Position numbers and translations under genes: made by a program. Shown here piece after piece: positions 1 through 5,915 of a DNA stretch of 5,965 nt. How positions within the stretch are numbered: the first letter of the stretch is position 1; the number at the start of each line of letters is the position of its first letter. The notes under the pieces are model-generated. The model was not told the origin of the DNA and searched no databases. It saw only the letters and a program-made list of their open reading frames with translations. Where the stretch lies: contig JAJBTL010000208.1 in assembly GCA_020860865.1 (NCBI GenBank), positions 1 to 5,965 of the forward strand, in the 5' to 3' direction. Origin of the DNA: Planctomycetota bacterium (GTDB lineage: Bacteria > Planctomycetota > SZUA-567).

Positions 1-12
1 GTTATATAACAG

Positions 13-21
13 TGTTATATT
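13..21 (+). promoter_or_regulatory. Possible extended -10 element upstream of alkD-like gene
   Basis: TG at 13-14, one spacer base, then TATATT at 16-21 resembles an extended -10 box (TGnTATAAT, one mismatch). Any -35 element would lie outside the window. Transcription from here would give a leader of about 150 bases before the gene at 178. The surrounding bases are AT-rich compared with the rest of the window, which supports a promoter, but the match alone is weak. Confidence 0.25.
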
Positions 22-177
22 TTGCCGGACCGTTGTCAAGGCGATTTTCTCGGATATTCCGTTATCAAAGAGCCGGCGGCATCAGCCGGGAAAAAAGCGC
101 ATGGCCGAAAGGCGCGTCATTGGTTATGATGCCGTTCGGCGGTCAGCGCCAAACGATTTTTTTTGGAAGGGAATGGT

Positions 178-888
178 ATGGACGGTATCGTCACTGAAAT
201 CCGCGACACCCTTGTCCGGGCCGGCAGTGCGGAGGTGCGGGCGCATTCGGATCATTTCTTCAAAAAGGACGAGGAAATAGATCCCTACGGCGTCAAAAAC
301 GCCGAGATAAAAGCCATCGCCAAAAGCGCGGCCATGCGCCTGGCGGATTCGCCCAAGGCCGACGTCCTCGCCATATGCGACGAACTGTGGCGCGGCAAAT
401 ACGAAGAGATGGTTATCGCCTGCGAGTTGGCCTATTCCCGCCGGGACGAATTCGTCCAGGCCGACATGCGGCGCTTTGACCGCTGGCTCGACGACCACGT
501 CCGGAACTGGGCCGTCTGCGACACCCTGTGCAATCACTGCGTCGGCGCCATTGTCGAGAAATATCCGAAATTACTGGCAACGCTCAGGAAGTGGACCCGG
601 TCGCCACACCGGTGGAAAAAGCGCGGCGCCGCCGTCAGCCTTATCCTCCCGGCCCGGAAAGGCCTGTTCCTCGCCGACATTTTCCGTATCGCCGACGCCC
701 TCCTCCCCGACCCGGACCACATGGTCCAGAAAGGCTACGGCTGGCTGCTGAAGGCGGCCAGCGAGGCGCACCAGGACGCTGTCTACGACTACGTCGTCTC
801 CCACCGCCACGACATGCCCCGCACCGCCTACCGCTACGCCCTCGAGAAAATGCCCCGCGAGCGGCGGGCGGAAGCGATGAAAAAATAA
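178..888 (+). CDS. AlkD-like DNA alkylation repair enzyme (DNA glycosylase)
   Basis: This 236-residue protein is a DNA alkylation repair enzyme of the AlkD family: all-helical HEAT-like repeat glycosylases that remove bulky or positively charged alkylated purines (N3- and N7-alkyl adducts) in the cytoplasm. The length is normal for the family. The residues known from Bacillus AlkD (Trp109, Asp113, Arg148, Trp187) have clear counterparts here: Trp111 and Asp115 in NWAVCDTLC, Arg149 in WKKRGAAV, and Trp189 in QKGYGWLLK. The protein is therefore probably active. I chose ATG at 178 because GGAAGGG at 165-171 is a Shine-Dalgarno site six bases upstream; a TTG at 163 would add five residues but overlaps that site. 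The gene ends in TAA. It is separated by 371 bases from the sugar transporter genes and is probably a separate transcription unit with no functional link to them. Confidence 0.9.
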   Translation: MDGIVTEIRDTLVRAGSAEVRAHSDHFFKKDEEIDPYGVKNAEIKAIAKSAAMRLADSPKADVLAICDELWRGKYEEMVIACELAYSRRDEFVQADMRRFDRWLDDHVRNWAVCDTLCNHCVGAIVEKYPKLLATLRKWTRSPHRWKKRGAAVSLILPARKGLFLADIFRIADALLPDPDHMVQKGYGWLLKAASEAHQDAVYDYVVSHRHDMPRTAYRYALEKMPRERRAEAMKK

Positions 889-969
889 CCCGTTCAACCC
901 GGGTGAACGAAAAATAGCGTCAACCGCCTTGCGACGCATTTTGGCAATAAAAGGTACGCAATAACGGAA

Positions 970-997
970 TTGCATAGCCGTTTTCCTGGGATATACT
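970..997 (+). promoter_or_regulatory. Candidate promoter of the sugar importer operon
   Basis: TATACT at 992-997 matches the -10 consensus in five of six positions. TTGCAT at 970-975, sixteen bases upstream, is a poor -35 match (three of six, but with the TTG). Transcription would start near 1004. A weak -35 would fit a promoter that needs an activator such as the AraC-type regulator encoded downstream, but that link is inference. Confidence 0.4.
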
Positions 998-1051
998 ACC
1001 ATAGTGTCGACCAACTCGTTCCACTGTTTTCACGACTCTTCCTTGTCGCGT

Positions 1052-1094
1052 AGCTGCCCAGGCAGCTTCTCTATACGGGCATAAAAGCGCCTGG
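1052..1094 (+). promoter_or_regulatory. Leader segment with two mutually exclusive hairpins
   Basis: AGCTGC at 1052-1057 can pair with GCAGCT at 1062-1067 around a four-base loop. Alternatively CCAGGC at 1058-1063 can pair with GCCTGG at 1089-1094. The two pairings share bases 1062-1063, so both cannot form in full. No strong U-run follows either one, so a classic attenuator is not evident. The stems are short and could be chance. Confidence 0.25.
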
Positions 1095-1155
1095 TACGCC
1101 GACCGACCGCCACCGGCCGGTCGTCATGAAACCACGTCCAGGCGGAGAGGCCGGA

Positions 1156-1214
1156 GCCAGGAAAAAATTCACGCCACGGGAATCCGTTTTTTCCGCTGGC
1201 GAACGCCGTGGCGT
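1156..1214 (+). promoter_or_regulatory. Structured mRNA leader element, possible pseudoknot or switch
   Basis: Bases 1156-1167 (GCCAG, then G and six A) can pair with 1187-1200 (six T, C, a CG bulge, then CTGGC), giving 12 base pairs with a two-base bulge. The loop of this stem contains ACGCCACGG (1171-1179), which is perfectly complementary over nine bases to CCGTGGCGT at 1206-1214. The two stems are interleaved, so they form either an H-type pseudoknot or two alternative folds. The short connecting segments (3, 7 and 5 bases) make a fully formed pseudoknot tight, so partial or alternative pairing is more likely. A smaller alternative is ACGG (1176-1179) with CCGT (1184-1187) followed by T residues. 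The element ends 34 bases before the binding-protein Shine-Dalgarno site. It matches no riboswitch class I recognise. Confidence 0.45.
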
Positions 1215-1259
1215 ATGGCGCCCGGCGGTCGGCAATTCCACTTTTCCGGAGGAGAACGT

Positions 1260-2213
1260 ATGCGTATCCTGAACGCCCTGTTGTGCGCCGTCCTGGTGTG
1301 CGCCGTCGTCGGCACAGTCGACGCCGGGGAAAAGAAGTGGCGGGTCGGCTTCAGCCAGTGCAACCTCGGCGAACCGTGGCGCGCCAACATGTACGAAGAA
1401 TTGATGCGCGAAGTGGCGAAATACCCGGACGATATCGAACTCATCCACAAGGACGCGCAAAACGACACCGCCCGGCAGCAGGCGCAACTGCGGGAATTCA
1501 TCAACGATTACGAAGCCGGCAACCTGGACATCATCCTCGTCTCGCCGAAGGAGTCGGCGCCATTCACCCCCATCGTCTCCGAAGCCTACCGGGCCGGCTG
1601 CCCCATTTTCGTCATCGACCGGGAAATCCTGACAGACGACTACACCCTCTTTATCGGCGGCGACAACATCGTCATCGGCCGGGCGGCGGGCGAATGGCTC
1701 AAGAGCAAGTTCGACGGCAAGGGCGCCAAGGCGGTCGAACTGCGCGGCCTCTCCACCGTCAGCGGCGCCCAGGAGCGGAACGCCGGTTTCCGGGAAGGCA
1801 TTAGAGGATCGGATATTGAAATCATCTTCGACGCCGACATGAAATGGCTCGAACCCGAAGCCCGGCGCGAAATGGAATCCGCCCTCACCCGTTTCGACAA
1901 AATCGACTTCGTCTACGCCCATAACGATCCGGGCGCCCACGGCGCCTACCTCGCCGCCAAGGCCGCCGGCCGGGACAAGGAAATGATGTTCGTCGGTGTC
2001 GACGGCCTGCCCCACGAAGGCGTCGCCTATGTGAAGCAGGGCGTCCTCGACGCCACCTTCCTCTACCCGAGCGGCATGGACATCGCCATCGAAAACGTCA
2101 TGAAGCTGAAGCGCGGCGAAAAGGTGCCGAAGCGCATCATGCTCGCCACCAAGGTCTTCGACAAGGACAACCCGGACGGCAAGGACATCGGCGAGCCGGT
2201 CCTCAAGTGGTAG
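1260..2213 (+). CDS. Sugar ABC transporter periplasmic substrate-binding protein
   Basis: This 317-residue protein belongs to the type I periplasmic sugar-binding proteins (ribose/galactose/galactofuranose binding class). Residues 1-22 form a Sec signal peptide with a hydrophobic core and a likely cleavage after Val-Asp-Ala; there is no lipobox, so the protein should be free in the periplasm. The mature chain starts with RVGFSQ and a Trp40-Arg41 pair, followed by a substrate-site style VIDRE (118-122), IGGDNIVIGRAAGEWL (132-147), SGAQERNAGF (168-177) and YAHND (219-223), all typical of this fold. VGFSQ, the WR pair and YAHND recall E. coli YtfQ, but the sugar cannot be assigned. ATG at 1260 is chosen because GGAGGAG at 1248-1254 lies five bases upstream. 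It is the first gene of the importer operon and ends in TAG; that frame then stays open for 46 codons, to TGA at 2352-2354, with no protein-like sequence. Confidence 0.9.
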   Translation: MRILNALLCAVLVCAVVGTVDAGEKKWRVGFSQCNLGEPWRANMYEELMREVAKYPDDIELIHKDAQNDTARQQAQLREFINDYEAGNLDIILVSPKESAPFTPIVSEAYRAGCPIFVIDREILTDDYTLFIGGDNIVIGRAAGEWLKSKFDGKGAKAVELRGLSTVSGAQERNAGFREGIRGSDIEIIFDADMKWLEPEARREMESALTRFDKIDFVYAHNDPGAHGAYLAAKAAGRDKEMMFVGVDGLPHEGVAYVKQGVLDATFLYPSGMDIAIENVMKLKRGEKVPKRIMLATKVFDKDNPDGKDIGEPVLKW

Positions 2214-2286
2214 CGCCCACGTGATTCCTGTCCACCCACGCCGAGGTTGGTCCACAGTTCTATCTCGCCACGTTTACGCCGCTGCA

Positions 2287-2316
2287 TCCGGGAGGCTGGT
2301 CGCCTGGCCTCCCGGA
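2287..2316 (+). promoter_or_regulatory. Intercistronic 10-bp perfect hairpin between binding protein and ATPase genes
   Basis: TCCGGGAGGC at 2287-2296 and GCCTCCCGGA at 2307-2316 are perfect reverse complements around a ten-base loop. No U-run follows, so it is not a standard terminator. It lies in the 122-base gap after the binding-protein stop, eight bases before the ATPase ribosome-binding site. In binding-protein importer operons such structures commonly protect the upstream mRNA from 3' decay or cause partial termination, so the binding protein is made in excess over the membrane parts. That role is inferred here. Confidence 0.7.
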
Positions 2317-2335
2317 CCGGCGCAGGGGACCGGGG

Positions 2336-3850
2336 ATGTCTGACACACTGGTGAAAATGACCGGCGTCGGAAAATCGTTTTCCGGCGTCAGCGTGCTCCG
2401 GAATGTCAATTTCACCCTCCAGGCCGGCGAAGTCCACGTCCTGGCCGGGGAAAACGGCGCCGGGAAATCAACCCTCATTAAAATTCTCTCCGGCGTCCAT
2501 AACGAGTTCACCGGCACCATGGAGGTGTTCGGAAAGGCGGTCCGTTTCGCCTCGCCCCTCGAAGCGAGCCGGACCGGCATCTCCGTCATCCACCAGGAAA
2601 TGTCCCTGATTCCGCAGATGGACGTGGTGGACAATATCTTCCTCGGCCGCGAACTCCGGCACCGCCCCTGGCGCGTCGACCGCGCCGCCCAGGAACGGGA
2701 AACCCGCCGGCTCCTCGCCCGTCTCGGCCTCGACATCAATCTCCGAAAACCAGTCGAGGAATACCCGATGCCGGTGCGGCAACGTATCGAAATCGCCAAG
2801 GCCCTCGCCTTCGAGGCCCGGGTCTTCATCATGGACGAACCGACCTCCGCCATCCCCGAAGCAGATGTCGCCCGCCTCTTCGACATCATCCGCCAGCTCA
2901 GGCGGGAAGGATTCGGCATTGTCTACATCTCCCACAAAATGGAAGAAATCTACACCATCGCCGACCGCATCACCGTCCTCCGGAACGGCGAATGGGTCGG
3001 CACGGCGGCGGCGACCGACATGCCTGAACGGGATCTCGTCAAGCGCATGGTCGGCCGCGAACTGGACAGCCGCTTCCCGCCGCGCCTCGGGACGGTCGGG
3101 ACGGAACCGCGCCTCGCCGTCCGGAATTTCTCGCTCCGGGACCCGGACAACGGCGACCGCCGCCTGGTCCGGGACGTGTCGTTCACTGTCAACCGTGGCG
3201 AAATCGTCGGCATATCCGGCCTCCAGGGTTCAGGGAACAGCGAACTCCTGAACGCCCTGTTCGGCTCCTACGGCTCCCTCGCCACCGGCACGGTGGAACT
3301 GGACGGGACGGTCATCTCGCCGCCGGCGCCCGGGAAGTCCATCGCCGCCGGCCTCGCCCTTCTTACGAACGACCGGAAGGCGTCCGGACTGGTGCCGGAC
3401 GCCAGTATTGTCAACAATATCAGCTTGGCGTCGCTCCGGCGCATGTCGTCCCGGTCGTGGGTCAATGCGAAAAAGGAGATGGAAGCGGCCGAACGCCAGC
3501 GCCGGTCCCTCCGCATCAGGCTCCGGAGTCTTGGCCAGCCCATCGCCACCCTGTCCGGCGGCAATCAGCAGAAAACGCTTCTCGGCCGCTGGCTCGAGAC
3601 CGGCCCCAAGGTGCTCCTCCTTGACGAACCGACGCGCGGCGTCGACGTCGGCGCCAAGTTCGAAATCTACGATCTCATGAACCAACTCACCGCCGCCGGC
3701 CTCGCCATTGTCCTCATTACGTCCGAACTTCCGGAACTGCTGGCAATGGCGGACCGGATTCTCGTCATGCACCGGGGCGGCATAACGGCCGAATTCTCGC
3801 GGGAAAACGCCACCCAGGAAAACATCGTCCACGCAGCAATGGGAGCCTGA
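2336..3850 (+). CDS. Sugar ABC transporter ATP-binding protein, tandem domains (RbsA/MglA type)
   Basis: This 504-residue cytoplasmic protein contains two fused ABC ATPase domains, the usual architecture and length of RbsA/MglA/XylG-type proteins, and powers sugar import through the permease encoded next. Domain 1 (about 5-240) has Walker A GENGAGKST (38-46, Lys44), Q-loop Gln87, Walker B FIMDEPT (164-170) and H-loop His200. Its signature region reads YPMPVRQ (143-149) where relatives have LSxGxQQ, so Ser and Gly are lost. Domain 2 (about 258-500) has a Walker A-like GLQGSGNS (295-302) without the Lys, an intact signature LSGGNQQ (406-412), Walker B LLLDEPTRGVD (427-437) and Ser463-Glu464 at the H-loop position. 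In the head-to-tail sandwich this leaves one good ATP site (Walker A of domain 1 with the signature of domain 2) and one degenerate site. ATG at 2336 has AGGGGA at 2324-2329, six bases upstream. The stop is two bases before the permease start. Confidence 0.94.
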   Translation: MSDTLVKMTGVGKSFSGVSVLRNVNFTLQAGEVHVLAGENGAGKSTLIKILSGVHNEFTGTMEVFGKAVRFASPLEASRTGISVIHQEMSLIPQMDVVDNIFLGRELRHRPWRVDRAAQERETRRLLARLGLDINLRKPVEEYPMPVRQRIEIAKALAFEARVFIMDEPTSAIPEADVARLFDIIRQLRREGFGIVYISHKMEEIYTIADRITVLRNGEWVGTAAATDMPERDLVKRMVGRELDSRFPPRLGTVGTEPRLAVRNFSLRDPDNGDRRLVRDVSFTVNRGEIVGISGLQGSGNSELLNALFGSYGSLATGTVELDGTVISPPAPGKSIAAGLALLTNDRKASGLVPDASIVNNISLASLRRMSSRSWVNAKKEMEAAERQRRSLRIRLRSLGQPIATLSGGNQQKTLLGRWLETGPKVLLLDEPTRGVDVGAKFEIYDLMNQLTAAGLAIVLITSELPELLAMADRILVMHRGGITAEFSRENATQENIVHAAMGA

Positions 3851-3852
3851 CC

Positions 3853-4935
3853 ATGACCACCCCCGACTCCACTCCCGCCGAGGCGGCCGACGTTGGCGAC
3901 GCGGCCGCCGTTCCGGCCGGCGACGGCGGCGGCGACGACGCGCCCCGTTCCCTTGTCCGAGACCTCCTCGGGAAGGCGTGGGTCCGGGCGTTCCTCGCCC
4001 TCGTCATCATCCTCGTCATCGGTTGCGTCTTTAATGCCGGCGGCACCTTTTTCCGCTGGTCGGCCCACCGGGACATGCTGCGGCAAAGTTCCGTCTACGG
4101 CATCCTCGCCTGCGGCATGACCATGGTCATCATCACCGGCGGCATCGATCTTGGCGTCGGCAGCGTCCTCGCCGCCGTCGGCGTGCCGTACTCGCTCCTC
4201 ATGATGACCTACGGCGGGTCGGCCGTCTGGGTGGTGCCCCTCTGCCTCTGCATCGGCACGGTGTGCGGCGTGTGGAACGGCTTTCTCATCGGCCGCTTCC
4301 GCTTTCAGGCCTTTATCGCCACCCTGGCGATGATGACCTTCGCCCGGGGCTTTGCCAAATACATTTCGGGCGGCCGGAAAGTCATGAACGCCAGTTACAA
4401 CCCGGACGGCACCTTCGTCTACAACACCACCTTCCCCGAATTCACCGAATGGCTCAATTCCCGCGTCCTCGGGAACAACCTCGCCGTCGTCACCATCATC
4501 ATGCTCTCGTGCATGTTCGTGACCTACCTCGTTCTCGGTAAACTGACGTGGGGCCGGTACATTTATTCGGTCGGCGGCAACGAGGAGGCGGCGCGCCTGT
4601 CCGGCGTCCCGGTCCTGACGACGAAGATGCTCGCCTACGGCATGAGCGGCCTGTTCTGCGCCGTCGCCGGCATCTGCCAGGCGGCCCAGGAATACCAGGG
4701 CGATCCGGAGGCCGGAACCGGCTATGAACTCACCGCCATCGGCATGGTCGTCATCGGCGGCACCAGCCTGGCGGGCGGCCGCGGCGCCATCGGCCTGACC
4801 CTCATCGGCGTCCTGACAATGGGCTACCTCGAGAAAATCCTTTCCCTCAATGCGGTGCAGGAGTCGAGCCGCCTCATGCTCACCGCCGCCATCATCGTCA
4901 TCGCCGTCCTCTTCCAGTCGTCCCGGCGAAAATAA
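3853..4935 (+). CDS. Sugar ABC transporter permease (RbsC/BPD_transp_2 family)
   Basis: This 360-residue inner-membrane protein is the channel subunit of the importer, in the RbsC/YtfT-type permease family, and probably works as a homodimer because no second permease is present. About ten hydrophobic segments are visible, roughly at 46-61, 82-97, 100-118, 124-145, 150-168, 209-228, 256-276, 294-306, 312-330 and 340-355. Family landmarks are MVIITGGIDLGVGS (91-104), the cytoplasmic loop SVGGNEEAARLSGV (239-252) that contacts the ATPase, and TAIGMVVIGGTSLAGGRGA (294-312). Residues 1-32 form an Ala/Gly/Asp-rich acidic tail that should lie in the cytoplasm and is longer than usual. ATG at 3853 follows the ATPase stop by two bases, with GGGAG at 3841-3845 as ribosome-binding site inside the ATPase gene, so the two are translationally coupled. 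It ends in TAA and is followed by a terminator-like hairpin. Confidence 0.94.
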   Translation: MTTPDSTPAEAADVGDAAAVPAGDGGGDDAPRSLVRDLLGKAWVRAFLALVIILVIGCVFNAGGTFFRWSAHRDMLRQSSVYGILACGMTMVIITGGIDLGVGSVLAAVGVPYSLLMMTYGGSAVWVVPLCLCIGTVCGVWNGFLIGRFRFQAFIATLAMMTFARGFAKYISGGRKVMNASYNPDGTFVYNTTFPEFTEWLNSRVLGNNLAVVTIIMLSCMFVTYLVLGKLTWGRYIYSVGGNEEAARLSGVPVLTTKMLAYGMSGLFCAVAGICQAAQEYQGDPEAGTGYELTAIGMVVIGGTSLAGGRGAIGLTLIGVLTMGYLEKILSLNAVQESSRLMLTAAIIVIAVLFQSSRRK

Positions 4936-4965
4936 CCAGGACCGCGTACCGGACAATTTTTCCAC

Positions 4966-4996
4966 CACGCCGGGCCGGTGACGCCCGGCGTGTTAC
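4966..4996 (+). terminator. Probable terminator of the sugar importer operon
   Basis: CACGCCGGGC (4966-4975) and GCCCGGCGTG (4983-4992) are perfect reverse complements around a seven-base loop, 30 bases after the permease stop. The tract after it (TTACTTAT) is only moderately U-rich, so termination may be partial. Its place at the operon end, ahead of a separate promoter region, supports the call. Confidence 0.65.
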
Positions 4997-5104
4997 TTAT
5001 GGAACAGGTCCCGCCGCACTGTGGGCCGCTTAAAACAAGACCCCGGACCGCATCCGCATCATGTCCTGTAATGAAGTCGAAAATAGTGTTTCAGTCTGGA
5101 ATAT

Positions 5105-5121
5105 GTATAATGGGGTATAAT
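5105..5121 (+). promoter_or_regulatory. Tandem -10 boxes upstream of the AraC-type regulator gene
   Basis: GTATAAT occurs twice, at 5105-5111 and 5115-5121, so two perfect TATAAT boxes lie exactly ten bases apart. No good -35 element is visible at standard spacing for either box. Starts would be near 5118 and 5128. This puts the GTG at 5127 at the start of the transcript and favours ATG 5163 as the real translation start. The spacing of one helical turn could mean two start sites or a binding repeat, and the missing -35 suggests activation or autoregulation (inference). Confidence 0.5.
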
Positions 5122-5162
5122 CCTGAGTGAACGCCGTCCTTCCCCATGGGAGTTCGTCGCCG

Positions 5163-5915
5163 ATGAACAGGAACAATCCCGACACCATCAGCCAGAAATA
5201 CCGGAGCGAGGTCCAGACCTCCGGCTACAAGTTCGTCATTTCCTATGCGGAAAAGCTGGACGGCGACACTGTCGAAGTCCTCCACCAGCACATGGAATTC
5301 GAAATCTACTACGTCCTCGACAACCGCATCGTCAGCCGGGTGGAGGACGCCGAACTGACGCTGAACCGTGGCGAATTCCTCATCCTGGCGCCGGGCAGGA
5401 AGCACCACACCGTCTACGAACCGGGCGTGGACAAGACCTATTTCGTCCTCATATTCTCGGTCGAAGCCCAGCCCAACCTGAAATCGGCCCAGCCGGAATA
5501 CCGCCTCCAGTTCGAAGAAATCCAGGACCGCCTCGACCGCGTCCGCGACCTCGGCCACCTGGTGGCGCCGGGCCATCCGGACATGGACCTCATCCTCGAC
5601 CGCATCCGCCAGGAAATGATCGACCGCCGCACCGGCTGGAACAATCTGGTCAATTCCTACCTCCACCACTTCTTCATCCACGCCATGCGCGGCGTCGGGA
5701 CGGACCGCTCCGCCGTCCCGGCGCCGTCGGAGCACCTCAACCTCGGCGTCGAGGCGACCAAGTTCATGCACAGTAATTACCACCGGGACATCGCCCTCGA
5801 GGACGCCGCCGAATACCTCCACATCAGCCCGCGCCACGTCAACCGGGCTTTCCGGCAGCTGTTCGGGTCGACGTTCCAAAAAACCCTCAGCCAGTTCCGC
5901 CTCAATTACGCCTAG
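5163..5915 (+). CDS. AraC-family transcriptional regulator, interrupted by an in-frame TAG
   Basis: The 250 residues before the stop form an AraC-family regulator. Residues about 25-100 are a cupin-like sensor half, with HQHMEFEIYYV (41-51) and the loop LNRGEFLILAPGRKHHT (67-83), as in sugar-responsive members. Residues about 195-250 are the start of the C-terminal DNA-binding domain; the first helix-turn-helix is at IALEDAAEYLHISPRHVNRAF (210-230). The stop TAG at 5913-5915 falls in the linker helix, right after FRLNYA, so the second helix-turn-helix is missing from this product. The frame continues past the TAG with family-like sequence (see next entry). ATG 5163 has GGGAG at 5148-5152, ten bases upstream; a GTG at 5127 would add 12 residues but coincides with the predicted transcript start. 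The gene is a plausible regulator of the importer upstream. A truncated form would probably not bind DNA normally; whether this is mutation, readthrough or a base error is open. Confidence 0.85.
   Translation: MNRNNPDTISQKYRSEVQTSGYKFVISYAEKLDGDTVEVLHQHMEFEIYYVLDNRIVSRVEDAELTLNRGEFLILAPGRKHHTVYEPGVDKTYFVLIFSVEAQPNLKSAQPEYRLQFEEIQDRLDRVRDLGHLVAPGHPDMDLILDRIRQEMIDRRTGWNNLVNSYLHHFFIHAMRGVGTDRSAVPAPSEHLNLGVEATKFMHSNYHRDIALEDAAEYLHISPRHVNRAFRQLFGSTFQKTLSQFRLNYA

Larger units (their letters stand above)
889..1259 (+). other. 371-base intergenic region: promoter and structured leader of the transporter operon
   Basis: No convincing coding frame is seen here. The stretch is less GC-rich around 905-1050, as expected of a promoter region, and GC-rich again from about 1090. 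It holds a candidate promoter (970-997), a hairpin pair that can fold in two ways (1052-1094), a smaller hairpin (1104-1109 with 1118-1123), and a strong structured element (1156-1214) just before the Shine-Dalgarno site GGAGGAG at 1248-1254. If the promoter is right, the binding-protein mRNA has a leader of about 255 bases, long enough to carry cis-acting control. Confidence 0.6.

Noticed and set aside
1..10. Palindrome GTTATATAAC at the window start
   Set aside because: Ten bases at the window edge with no partner site or context to assign a role.
33..60. TTGTCA (33-38) with TATTCC (55-60) as a promoter for the alkD-like gene
   Set aside because: The -35 match is good but the -10 matches only three of six positions; the extended -10 at 13-21 is a better though still weak candidate.
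891..909. Hairpin CGTTCA/TGAACG just after the alkD-like gene, as a terminator
   Set aside because: The stem is only six base pairs and is followed by A residues, not U, on the + strand. The T-run lies on the minus-strand side, where no gene needs it.
1112..1121. Perfect palindrome ACCGGCCGGT as an operator
   Set aside because: Short GC palindromes are expected by chance in this composition, and no second copy is seen near the other promoter.
1284..1301. Possible lipoprotein processing site at cysteines 9 or 14 of the binding protein
   Set aside because: The residue before each Cys is Leu or Val, not the small residue a lipobox needs, and a normal signal peptidase I site follows at residue 22.
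1071..2255. 394-codon open frame on the minus strand opposite the binding-protein gene
   Set aside because: It mirrors a well-supported gene; the open frame follows from GC-rich codon bias, and its product is Asp/Val/Gly-rich without recognisable motifs.
3667..4968. 433-codon open frame on the minus strand opposite the permease gene
   Set aside because: It is an antisense shadow: low-complexity Asp/Gly/His-rich translation, no family resemblance, and it overlaps a clear permease.
5091..5879. 262-codon open frame on the minus strand opposite the AraC-type gene
   Set aside because: It is a shadow of the regulator frame; the + strand translation has clear cupin and helix-turn-helix motifs, the minus one has none.
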